Shown in pieces: positions 44,172-51,957 of a DNA stretch of 64,000 nt. The position numbers and the translations under genes are program-made. The stretch spans positions 620,001 to 684,000 of the forward strand of contig NZ_PEFE01000001.1 of NCBI RefSeq assembly GCF_002754315.1, given 5' to 3'. The notes below the pieces were generated by a model that was given only the letters and a program-made list of their open reading frames with translations, searched no databases and had not been told where the DNA came from. Origin of the DNA: Flavobacterium sp. 11 (GTDB lineage: Bacteria; Bacteroidota; Bacteroidia; Flavobacteriales; Flavobacteriaceae). Every line of letters starts with the position of its first letter. The first letter of the stretch is position 1.

Positions 44172-45089
44172 TTATCTTAAACTTATTAATTGTTTTAGTG
44201 TAGAAAGAGCACTTTTTATATGTGTAGCCTGTTCAGTAGTCTGTCTATCTTTTAATGGTTTATCCTCCAAAGAAGCTAAATAAAATTTCTCCTCAATTTC
44301 TGTGAAATATAATCTTTTTGCAATTGGATCTCTCATTTTTAATTCCTTGACAGAAATAATTTTTTCTTTTTGAGGGGTGACATCTTTCAATAATGTCTCC
44401 GGGATATTTATACCTGATAATCTGCTGTTAATTACAGTTTCAAATCCATCAATTATTGAGTCTTGAACTTCTTTAGATATTTTATTAAATGCTTTATCAA
44501 ATTTCAAAGAAGATATTGGATCGCTTAATTTTCGTTTTAGTTTCTCTAAGTTTCCCACTTTAGAAATTTTTTCTTTTTCAATTACACTTTTTATATAATC
44601 TGTATTAGGGGCTGACCCGTATAAATTATCTATTATAAAAGATGTTTCTTTATCATTTGAATTAATCTCTAAGGAATCTTTAGCTAGATCAGAATGAAGA
44701 TTTAAACTGAACAAAATACCATTTGCTGTAGAAATGATTTTAATAAATAAAGCGTCTCTTTCAACTGAATCTAACTCAAAGTTAAAATCATTTCCCTCTT
44801 CTAATACGGACTCAACATCTATTTCACTATCTATCGGGTATTTTGTAAAAACACTAAATGAATAAGCTTTTATTTCTTTGTTATCTATTGATTCTAAACA
44901 ATCAGCTAAAGTAAAATTTTCAGCAAGCTTAATGCTATTTAATTGTGCCGTGGAAATTACACCATTAATTTCATTTGGATAATCGGCTTTTAATGTTTTA
45001 TATTCTATTACAGTTTTTTTTAATCCATTAATAATTTCTTCATTAGAAACTGTATTTGGAATAATGTCATTAAATAAAAATAGCTTCAT
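44172..45089 (-). CDS. Unrecognised 305-residue protein of the defence operon
   Basis: I do not recognise this family. It is soluble, acidic in the middle and Lys-rich afterwards, with no signal peptide, membrane helix or nuclease motif that I can see. The N-terminal third looks alpha/beta (MKLFLFNDIIPN; AYSFSVFTKYPIDSE), the second half helical (KVGNLEKLKRKLSDPISSL; TLKQLISLR at the end). Its ATG is separated from the stop of the ATPase gene by one base, so the two are surely co-translated. This arrangement suggests a partner or effector of the ATPase; that is inference. Confidence 0.75.
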   Translation of the reverse strand: MKLFLFNDIIPNTVSNEEIINGLKKTVIEYKTLKADYPNEINGVISTAQLNSIKLAENFTLADCLESIDNKEIKAYSFSVFTKYPIDSEIDVESVLEEGNDFNFELDSVERDALFIKIISTANGILFSLNLHSDLAKDSLEINSNDKETSFIIDNLYGSAPNTDYIKSVIEKEKISKVGNLEKLKRKLSDPISSLKFDKAFNKISKEVQDSIIDGFETVINSRLSGINIPETLLKDVTPQKEKIISVKELKMRDPIAKRLYFTEIEEKFYLASLEDKPLKDRQTTEQATHIKSALSTLKQLISLR

Positions 45090-45090
45090 A

Positions 45091-46092
45091 TTAAATCAGT
45101 TTGGAGTGATTTAATTCAAACTGGTCAAAAAAACCTAGAGGCCATTCATTTATACGACCATCATTGTCAATAAAAATAGTTGTTACATCTGTATTTCGAT
45201 TTTCGTCTAATTCAAACCAATGTATTAATGTTTTGTCAGCAAAATCATTCTCTTTTGCGAATAATCTAACCCCAGTAAAAACATGATCGCTATGAGTTTC
45301 TACAACTACTTGTGTACCTAATTTAGCACATAAACAAATTAATTTTGCAAGTTCAGTTTGACCTTTTGGATGTAAATGCGCTTCAGGGTTTTCAATAATG
45401 ACTAAATTGTTCTTTTCGAATGTTGAGACCAGTAAGGTTGTAATTACTGGTAATATATAGCTCAGCCCAAAACCAACATTAGTGGCTCTAAATCCGTCAT
45501 AAGTTGCATATGAAGAATCACTGATATCTATTACTTCATAATTAAAATCAACATTTGGGGAGATTACTTTTAACCAAGTGCGAATATTCTCTAATAAGGT
45601 GAAAGACGTAGCGTCAGGATGTTTAATTGATTCATCTAAAGAAACTGGATTTATTGAATCATAGTATCTGATACATTGTAATACATTTTCTCCATTCTTT
45701 CCAATCATATTTTTTGATCCTTCATCATTTGAAATTGGAATAGATAATTGCGGGCCAAATCTATTTGCTGATATATGCCAAACTCTTGGAAAAAGGTTTG
45801 CCTTGAATGTTTCTTTATTATTAGGAAATTCTATAGAATACTCGACATTATCAATTTCAATACTTAACTCAATTGATTCTTTAGAGTTTTTGTTTTTTAA
45901 ATCTGATTCTGTACCATGCCCATCTAATAATAGATTTTTCTCATTCTTAAATGCTTTATCAAGAATTAAGAGAGACTGAATTATAGAGCTTTTTCCACTA
46001 CTATTCAATCCTGTAAGAATAGTTAGATTTTCTAAATCCAATTCTCGGTATAAAAAAGATTTGAAAGCTTTTAAAGTAATATTGTTTATCAT
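45091..46092 (-). CDS. AAA family ATPase, DUF3696 type
   Basis: 333-residue ABC/OLD-like ATPase. Walker A is GLNSSGKSS (28-36), preceded by the typical LKAFKSFLYRELDLENLTIL. The signature and Walker B region reads FGLSYILPVI then LVIIENPEAHLHPKGQ, and the switch segment is VVVETHSDH. The C-terminus has the DUF3696 pattern GRINEWPLGFFDQFE. Such ATPases occur in several defence systems as sensors or regulators of an effector. It overlaps the DUF262 gene by 4 bp and is followed after 1 bp by the unknown gene. Confidence 0.9.
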   Translation of the reverse strand: MINNITLKAFKSFLYRELDLENLTILTGLNSSGKSSIIQSLLILDKAFKNEKNLLLDGHGTESDLKNKNSKESIELSIEIDNVEYSIEFPNNKETFKANLFPRVWHISANRFGPQLSIPISNDEGSKNMIGKNGENVLQCIRYYDSINPVSLDESIKHPDATSFTLLENIRTWLKVISPNVDFNYEVIDISDSSYATYDGFRATNVGFGLSYILPVITTLLVSTFEKNNLVIIENPEAHLHPKGQTELAKLICLCAKLGTQVVVETHSDHVFTGVRLFAKENDFADKTLIHWFELDENRNTDVTTIFIDNDGRINEWPLGFFDQFELNHSKLI

Positions 46093-47768
46093 ATACTGTA
46101 TTTGTTTAATAAATCGCTCATTTTAGTATATCTTTCGATTACGGAACTGTGTTTTAAGGCGTTTCTTGAAATAATTTCATCAAATTTATAATCTTTCAAA
46201 AAATTAGCTTTGTAATCATTAAGAAACTCCCTCTTATTACTTTTTAAATTTTCAAATCTCGCTTCCGAAATTTCAGAGAAGAGAACTCCCCAAACTTCAA
46301 ATAGTGTTTTATTAATAGGTGTTTTTCTTTTTCCGGAATAACTTTTTCTAAATGCATGTTCACCAAAGATATTGGATGAACGTTTCATACCTAGAGCAAA
46401 TTTGTTTTTAAGACTTTCTATTTTGTTTTCTTTCACTTCTAAAATTATATTCTCTGAAATTTTCATTACTTCTTTCGAATTTATTTCAGGCATGGAATTT
46501 ATTATTTTAAGTGTATCACTTAAAAATCCGTCCATATTCCCGTTTTTGGGATATAAAACATAATCGCGCAACATGAATGATAAAAGCCTTAAAATAAATT
46601 CTCTATCAAGCATCCTGTTTGCTTTTATTGAACTATTTGTAACTTTTAAAAACTCATCCATTGAAGCAAGCTCTTTTAATAGTTCAGTTGAAGGGCCACT
46701 ATATAATGCGTTGCGTATTTCTTGATCTGTTAAAGGAGCTCCTCCTCTGTTAACTCTTTTGAAGATATTTCTTTTAACTATTTCGGGTGTCCCAGGATTT
46801 ATAACTGTAAATGAAAATTCTGTTTCTAAAACTCTGTTTTCAATGTAAGTTGGTAAATCTTCAAATGTAAAATTATTGAATAGGTCACCCCAAAATTCTA
46901 ATTTTTGCAGTTTGAATTTTTTGTCGATTATATAATCTCTAATTGTTGAAAGCCTTTGCAAACCATCTACAACTGTGTAATTCCCTTTTTCATCTGCTGA
47001 AACATAAAACATTGGAAGCGGAATTTTAAGCATTAAAGATTCTATAAGTTGACACTTTTTATCCATCGTCCAAACATAATTTCTTTGAAAATCTGGATTT
47101 AGATTTATTGTACCTTGCTTTAAGCGCCTTAAGAGTGTATCCATCGTTATTTTTTTTGTATCAATGGATATTAAGTCGGGGTTAAATGGCTCAAATTCAG
47201 CATCATCAACTATAGTTTCTTCTTCTTCTTCAAGAATATCATCTACATAATCTGAAAATAAATAAAAATAATACTTGATTTCATTATTGTCTATACTTTT
47301 TACTTTTATTATTTCAAGATGTGAAATTACCGGAAGAGAAATCTCTCGAATTAATTTATATCCTTCCGAATTAGAATTAATATATACTCTTGGACCTTGT
47401 AAATTATTTTGATCTTTAATCTTAAAATCTATAATTTCATTTAACTGTAGAACCTTTGCATATTTGTCATCCCATAATATTTCAAACCTATCTTTTTCTC
47501 GATATGCTTGTGTAGGTTTAACGTGTTCTATTCTAATCTGATCTAAATATTGAATTAAATCTTCTTTTAATAAAAAACAGCTCGATTCAAATCCTCTTTC
47601 TCCAAAGAAATCTTCGAGTTTTTCTACATCTTGGCCTACATAAAGCTTTGCCTCTCCACTACCATCACCAATTTTATTTTGAGGCATTACGAACGAATCC
47701 GCAATATTGATATTTTCTAAAATTCCTAAAACTTCAAAATCTTTTTCTAATATTTCTATTCGATTCAT
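46089..47768 (-). CDS. DUF262 protein with HNH-shared N-terminal domain
   Basis: 559-residue protein. The N-terminal domain (about 1-175) is homologous to that of the HNH nuclease in the same operon (DSF 24-26, NK 31-32, GxGExK 36-41, CF 64-65, YLD 74-76, KLIREISLPVISHL 138-151). An acidic linker (about 176-190) leads to a DUF262/GmrS-like ParB-fold domain with NPDFQRNYVW (about 224-233) and VVDGLQRLSTI (about 267-277; the usual DGQQR is DGLQR), then NRGGAPLTDQEIRNALY. The C-terminal half is helical and I see no DUF1524-type HNH motif, so the nuclease part of GmrSD seems absent. It overlaps both neighbours by 4 bp. Confidence 0.88.
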   Translation of the reverse strand: MNRIEILEKDFEVLGILENINIADSFVMPQNKIGDGSGEAKLYVGQDVEKLEDFFGERGFESSCFLLKEDLIQYLDQIRIEHVKPTQAYREKDRFEILWDDKYAKVLQLNEIIDFKIKDQNNLQGPRVYINSNSEGYKLIREISLPVISHLEIIKVKSIDNNEIKYYFYLFSDYVDDILEEEEETIVDDAEFEPFNPDLISIDTKKITMDTLLRRLKQGTINLNPDFQRNYVWTMDKKCQLIESLMLKIPLPMFYVSADEKGNYTVVDGLQRLSTIRDYIIDKKFKLQKLEFWGDLFNNFTFEDLPTYIENRVLETEFSFTVINPGTPEIVKRNIFKRVNRGGAPLTDQEIRNALYSGPSTELLKELASMDEFLKVTNSSIKANRMLDREFILRLLSFMLRDYVLYPKNGNMDGFLSDTLKIINSMPEINSKEVMKISENIILEVKENKIESLKNKFALGMKRSSNIFGEHAFRKSYSGKRKTPINKTLFEVWGVLFSEISEARFENLKSNKREFLNDYKANFLKDYKFDEIISRNALKHSSVIERYTKMSDLLNKYSI

Positions 47769-49012
47769 TTATTTGCAAATTTAGTTATATCCATTTGTTT
47801 CATTAATGCAATAAATACATTTACCACAATACTGTTGCCAGCCTGTCTATACATTTGTGTATCACTTACTACTTGTTTGAAATCATCCTTAAACCCCATC
47901 AAACGCAAACATTCTTTTGGAGTTAATTTCCTGATTTTACCTTTGTTATGCGTCACATAATTATCAACTCCTGAGCGATGCATTTTATGCATCGATTGCA
48001 AAATTGGTCTTGCAATTTCTAAATCAGTACCTACAGTTGTTTTAAAAGTTTTAGTTCCCGTAGCTAAAACATATGCTTTCGTTTTTTCTGATAAATAATA
48101 TTTTTCTTCAACTTCATTTACATCAAATACAAAATCATTAAAATCACTTTCAGTTTCCTCAAATATAAAGTCACCATGCCAATTAAACTGCTGATTTGCT
48201 TTTTGACATATGGCTATTTCTCCATTAATTTGAGTATACCTTTTGTTTCTATTTTTAGTACTCGTTACAAATTTCACTCCCTTTTCTTTCAGATAATACT
48301 TACTGTCAATATAATCTTCTAAAAAATCTTGCATTTTGTATTCTAGATGAATGGGTTCAGGAAATTCAAATTCAGTTTCTATATCTTTAAAACCAATAAC
48401 AAATATTCTTTCTCTATGCTGCGGAATTCCAAAATTTTTAGAATTCAACAATTGATATTTAATTTTATAACCTAATTCTTTAAAAGTTTCTTTGATTACT
48501 TCAAAAGTATTTCCTTTATCGTGATTGATTAACCCTTTAACATTTTCAAAAATAAATACCTTTGGTTGGCTTTCCTTAACTACTCTTGCAAACTCATAAA
48601 ACAACGTACCTCTGGTATCTTCAAAACCTTTTCTTTTTCCTACCATAGAAAAAGATTGACAAGGACTTCCCCCAACTAATAAATCTATTTTCCCTTCATA
48701 CTTTGTACCATCAATTTTAGCTACATCTTCATACCAGCTATTTTCAGATACTTCATAATTAGCAAAATAACTTTGCTTAACATATTTATCATTATCGCAT
48801 GCAAATATTATTTCACTTTTTAAATCTAATCTTTCCAAAGCATGCTCAATAGAACCAATACCGCTAAACATAGTGGCTAATCGAATTTTAGCATTAGGAT
48901 TACTGAATTTTTTTTCTGTCCAATTTTCTAATTCATAGAAAACATTATACTGAGGTTCATTCACTTCGATTTCAACAATTTTATTTGTTTCTATATATTC
49001 TTTCTTTTTCAT
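47765..49012 (-). CDS. dcm: DNA (cytosine-5) methyltransferase
   Basis: 415-residue C5-MTase. Motif I is LATMFSGIGSIEHAL (from about 45), motif IV has the catalytic Cys118 in GGSPCQSFS, motif VI is ENVKG (156-160), motif VIII QHRERIFVIG (198-207) and motif X YRQAGNSIVVNV near the end. An N-terminal extension of about 43 residues precedes the fold. The target-recognition region between motifs VIII and IX gives no clue to the site. It overlaps the XRE gene and the DUF262 gene by 4 bp each and is the protective methylase of the system. Confidence 0.95.
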   Translation of the reverse strand: MKKKEYIETNKIVEIEVNEPQYNVFYELENWTEKKFSNPNAKIRLATMFSGIGSIEHALERLDLKSEIIFACDNDKYVKQSYFANYEVSENSWYEDVAKIDGTKYEGKIDLLVGGSPCQSFSMVGKRKGFEDTRGTLFYEFARVVKESQPKVFIFENVKGLINHDKGNTFEVIKETFKELGYKIKYQLLNSKNFGIPQHRERIFVIGFKDIETEFEFPEPIHLEYKMQDFLEDYIDSKYYLKEKGVKFVTSTKNRNKRYTQINGEIAICQKANQQFNWHGDFIFEETESDFNDFVFDVNEVEEKYYLSEKTKAYVLATGTKTFKTTVGTDLEIARPILQSMHKMHRSGVDNYVTHNKGKIRKLTPKECLRLMGFKDDFKQVVSDTQMYRQAGNSIVVNVFIALMKQMDITKFANK

Positions 49013-49230
49013 TTTTTAAATCTATTATCGTTGAAGAATGTTATAAAATCAGTTCCTAGCGCAATTATTATTTTATCTAAAATCTTAACCGTCACATTTC
49101 TTTTTCCAGTCTCTACCTTAGTCATATATGTTCTGTCGACTTCTGCTATATTTGCTAATGCTTCTTGCGACAAGTCTTTAGCTTTTCTTAATTCTCTAAT
49201 TCTATCGCCAATTTTGGTATTGATATCCAT
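49009..49230 (-). CDS. XRE family regulator (restriction controller type)
   Basis: 73-residue helix-turn-helix protein of the Cro/C1 type, similar in size and layout to C proteins of R-M systems: IGDRIRELRKAKDLSQEALA, then the recognition helix region VDRTYMTKVETGKRNVTV. The ATG at 49230 is chosen because a consensus promoter (49255-49285) overlaps the longer reading from 49257. It overlaps the methyltransferase gene by 4 bp. It probably times methylase before nuclease expression by acting at the inverted repeat over the -33 box. Confidence 0.9.
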   Translation of the reverse strand: MDINTKIGDRIRELRKAKDLSQEALANIAEVDRTYMTKVETGKRNVTVKILDKIIIALGTDFITFFNDNRFKK

Positions 49231-49254
49231 TAATTTTTTATTATTGAAGTGAAA

Positions 49255-49285
49255 CAAATCTATCCGAATGTTGCCTTTGGTGCAA
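49255..49285 (-). promoter_or_regulatory. Promoter of the defence operon
   Basis: Minus strand TTG (49283-49285), 20 bases, TAGATTTG (49255-49262), matching the Bacteroidota consensus. It fixes the XRE start downstream at 49230. Confidence 0.8.
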
Positions 49286-49286
49286 C
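49270..49286. promoter_or_regulatory. Candidate XRE operator
   Basis: Inverted repeat GTTGC-CTTTGGT-GCAAC (arms 49270-49274 and 49282-49286) overlapping the -33 box of the operon promoter, placed where a controller protein could repress or activate it. Confidence 0.5.
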
Positions 49287-49331
49287 GGTATAAGAGTCAC
49301 TTATTGCTATTGTTCATAAATTATTAAGCAC

Positions 49332-49364
49332 AAAAAAACGCTACTCTTTCGAATAGCGTTTTTT
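49332..49364. terminator. Terminator, twin of the one at 51902
   Basis: AAAAAACGCTA and TAGCGTTTTTT arms around a CTCTTTCGAA centre. The same sequence occurs at 51902-51934 on the other side of the peptidase gene. Confidence 0.85.
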
Positions 49365-49444
49365 GAACTTCTTATCAATTTGTGATGTGATTGCTTTGCC
49401 ACGTACCTCGCAACTCCTCGCAATGACTATCGTCTGGGGAATCG

Positions 49445-49547
49445 AATGCCCTAGCCCTGATAGTCCCGAAGTATCGGGAGACATCCTTTTCCTTCCGCCT
49501 TTTCGGCGGATATAAAGATTGTAACGGATAGCAGGAAAAAGCTTCTG
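49445..49547 (+). repeat. Dispersed structured repeat, copy 3
   Basis: Shows AATGCCCTAGCCCTGAT, then an extra TCCCGA-AGTA-TCGGGA hairpin, CATCC, a CCGCC/GGCGG hairpin, and the tail GGATAGCAGGAAAAAGCTTC. Block order matches copies at 8983 and 13643. Confidence 0.75.
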
Positions 49548-49614
49548 AAATATCCCGAAGTGTCGGTACAGAATAAATCCTGAAATATCCCGAAGTGTCG
49601 GTACAGAATGAATC
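49545..49614. repeat. Two 35-bp tandem repeats
   Basis: CTGAAATATCCCGAAGTGTC starts at 49545 and again at 49580, each followed by GGTACAGAAT and AAATC or GAATC. The CCCGAAGT core also occurs inside structured repeat copy 3. Confidence 0.8.
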
Positions 49615-49626
49615 CTGTTAGTCCAA

Positions 49627-51735
49627 CTATGGCAATAACACGACTCCCATGTTGAATAAGGTAAAGGCCTGAATATCGACATTTTCCTGAATGGTTGCCG
49701 CTACGGATTTTCCGGCGCCGTGTCCTGCATTGATGTCAATACGGATTAGGGTTGGGTTTGTTCCTGTTTGTTTTTCCTGTAATTCGGCAGCAAACTTGAA
49801 GCTGTGCGCCGGCACTACTCTATCATCGTGATCGCCCGTAGTGACCATCGTTGCCGGATATTGAATTCCTTTTTTTATGTTGTGTACGGGAGAATACCCT
49901 TTGATGTAGTTGAACATTTCCTTGCTGTCCTGCGCTGTTCCGTAATCATACGCCCAACCTGCTCCTGCGGTAAAGGTATGGTAGCGCAACATGTCCATCA
50001 CGCCCACCGCCGGCAAAGCGACTTTCATCAACTCCGGACGTTGCGTCATGGTAGCACCTACTAGCAATCCTCCGTTTGACCCACCACGAATGGCCAAGTA
50101 TTGTGAAGACGTGTATTTCTGAGCAATCAGATATTCTGCCGCTGCGATGAAATCATCAAATACATTTTGTTTTTGCATTTTGGTTCCCGCATCGTGCCAT
50201 TTTTTCCCATATTCGCCACCACCACGTAAATTTGGTACGGCATAAACGCCTCCGTTTTCCATCCAAACGGCATTGGCAATGCTGAAACTTGGTGTCAAAC
50301 TCACATTAAATCCTCCGTAACCATACAGCATCGTTGGATTTGTCCCATCAAGTTTTAATCCTTTTTTGTGGGTGATAATCATTGGGATTTTGGTTCCGTC
50401 TTTAGAAGTATAAAACACTTGTTTGGACTCGTATTGCTCGCTGTCGAAATCTACTTTTGGTTTTTGATACACCGCCGAAGTTCCTGTTTGTGGCTCAAAT
50501 GAAAACGTAGAACCCGGAGTAATGTAATTTGTAAACGAATAATACAATGTTTTCTCTTTTTTCTTTCCGCCAAAACCACCGGCAGTTCCTACGCCCGGCA
50601 ATTTAATTTCACGAACTAGTTTCCCAGAATAATCGTATTGTTTCACTACTGAAACGGCATCTTTCATATAATTAGCAAAGAAATACCCGCCTCCTGTTGA
50701 TGGAGACAACACATTTTCCGTCTCTGGAATGAAATCTTTCCAGTTTTCCGGTTTTGGATTATTAACATCAACGGTAACGATGCGTTTGTTGGGCGCATTC
50801 AAATCAGTTTCTATGAATAATTTTCCGCCTTCGTTTTCAATGATGTTGTTGTCGCTCTTGAAATTATCTACAATAGTTACAATAGGACTGTTCGGTTTTG
50901 TCAAATCTTTGATGTACAATTCGTTTCCGTACGTAGAATTGGATGCTGTGATAACCAAATAATGATCATCTTCGGTCACGCCACCGCCTACATAACGGCG
51001 TTTTTGGTCGGCACCAAAAATTACTTTATCATCCTTTTGTGCGGTTCCTAACTTGTGGAAATACAGTTTATGTTGGTCGGTTTTTGCCGATAATTCGCTT
51101 CCTTTTGGTTTGTCATAACTGGAATAGTAGAATCCTTCGTTTCCTTTCCAAGACACGCCACTGAATTTTACATCGACAATAGTGTCTTCAATAATTTTTT
51201 GGGAAATGGCATCCATGATAATGACTTTTCTCCAGTCGCTTCCTCCTTCTGAAATGGCATAGGCTACTTTAGAACCGTCTTTAGAGAAATCCAATCCGCC
51301 AAGCGAAGTGGTTCCGTCTTTAGAAAATGTATTGGGATCCAAGAACACTGTTTCAGTTCCTTTGGCGTCTTTTCTATACAACACCGATTGGTTTTGTAAA
51401 CCGTTATTTTTATAGTAATACGTGAAATTTCCTTCTTTGAAAGGCGCGCCTATTTTCTCATAATTCCACAATTTTTCCATTCTTGCTTTTAACGCATCAC
51501 GAAACGGAATTTGAGCCAAATAACCATAGGTCACTTCGTTTTGGGCTTTTACCCAAGCACCCGTTTCCGCAGATTTGTCGTCTTCGAGCCAACGGTACGG
51601 ATCAGGAAGTTTAGTATCAAAATACACATCAACGGTTTCCCCTTTACTTGTTGTGGGATAAATTACAGGTTTTTGGTTTTGGCCAAAAGTCGCCATTGCA
51701 GAAGATACAGCCATTATTAAAAAAGTTTTTTTCAT
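49627..51735 (-). CDS. Prolyl oligopeptidase family serine peptidase (S9A)
   Basis: Exported 702-residue prolyl oligopeptidase. The signal [19 protein letters not shown] precedes a seven-bladed propeller region (about 75-420) and the C-terminal hydrolase with the nucleophile in [14 protein letters not shown], the catalytic Asp in [15 protein letters not shown] and the His in [10 protein letters not shown]. It cleaves after proline in short peptides, in the periplasm given the signal. An upstream ATG at 51759 would add eight residues; 51735 begins the signal peptide. Confidence 0.94.
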   Translation of the reverse strand: MKKTFLIMAVSSAMATFGQNQKPVIYPTTSKGETVDVYFDTKLPDPYRWLEDDKSAETGAWVKAQNEVTYGYLAQIPFRDALKARMEKLWNYEKIGAPFKEGNFTYYYKNNGLQNQSVLYRKDAKGTETVFLDPNTFSKDGTTSLGGLDFSKDGSKVAYAISEGGSDWRKVIIMDAISQKIIEDTIVDVKFSGVSWKGNEGFYYSSYDKPKGSELSAKTDQHKLYFHKLGTAQKDDKVIFGADQKRRYVGGGVTEDDHYLVITASNSTYGNELYIKDLTKPNSPIVTIVDNFKSDNNIIENEGGKLFIETDLNAPNKRIVTVDVNNPKPENWKDFIPETENVLSPSTGGGYFFANYMKDAVSVVKQYDYSGKLVREIKLPGVGTAGGFGGKKKEKTLYYSFTNYITPGSTFSFEPQTGTSAVYQKPKVDFDSEQYESKQVFYTSKDGTKIPMIITHKKGLKLDGTNPTMLYGYGGFNVSLTPSFSIANAVWMENGGVYAVPNLRGGGEYGKKWHDAGTKMQKQNVFDDFIAAAEYLIAQKYTSSQYLAIRGGSNGGLLVGATMTQRPELMKVALPAVGVMDMLRYHTFTAGAGWAYDYGTAQDSKEMFNYIKGYSPVHNIKKGIQYPATMVTTGDHDDRVVPAHSFKFAAELQEKQTGTNPTLIRIDINAGHGAGKSVAATIQENVDIQAFTLFNMGVVLLP

Positions 51736-51901
51736 ATGTTGGTATTTATTGTTTTTCATCGGTCCTATGTAATTTGCATAACATCATTGGTGTTTGCTAC
51801 CCAATTACCGTCATGCTCATTTCATTAGATTCTGTTTTAGGTTGTTACAAAAATAGGGAAATAGTTAGTGTTGTAAATAAGGAAAAGTCTTAAATAAAAC
51901 C

Positions 51902-51934
51902 AAAAAAAACGCTACTCTTTCGAATAGCGTTTTT
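51902..51934. terminator. Terminator between peptidase and TonB receptor genes
   Basis: AAAAAACGCTACTC stem and its complement TAGCGTTTTT, nearly identical to the hairpin at 49332-49364; ends the minus-strand TonB receptor unit. Confidence 0.85.
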
Positions 51935-51957
51935 GTTTTTTTGCTCAAGCAAATGAA

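Larger units (their letters stand above)
49258..49626. other. Intergenic region upstream of the defence operon
   Basis: 369 bp without a gene. In order it holds the operon promoter and inverted repeat, a hairpin terminator (49332-49364), a TGATTGCTTTGCC...CTCGCAATGAC repeat of a kind common in Flavobacterium intergenic DNA (49388-49427), the third copy of the dispersed structured repeat and a 35-bp tandem repeat. Confidence 0.7.

Noticed and set aside
46089-47768. Complete GmrSD-type type IV restriction enzyme
   Set aside because: The DUF262 part is clear but no DUF1524 HNH motif is visible in the C-terminal half.
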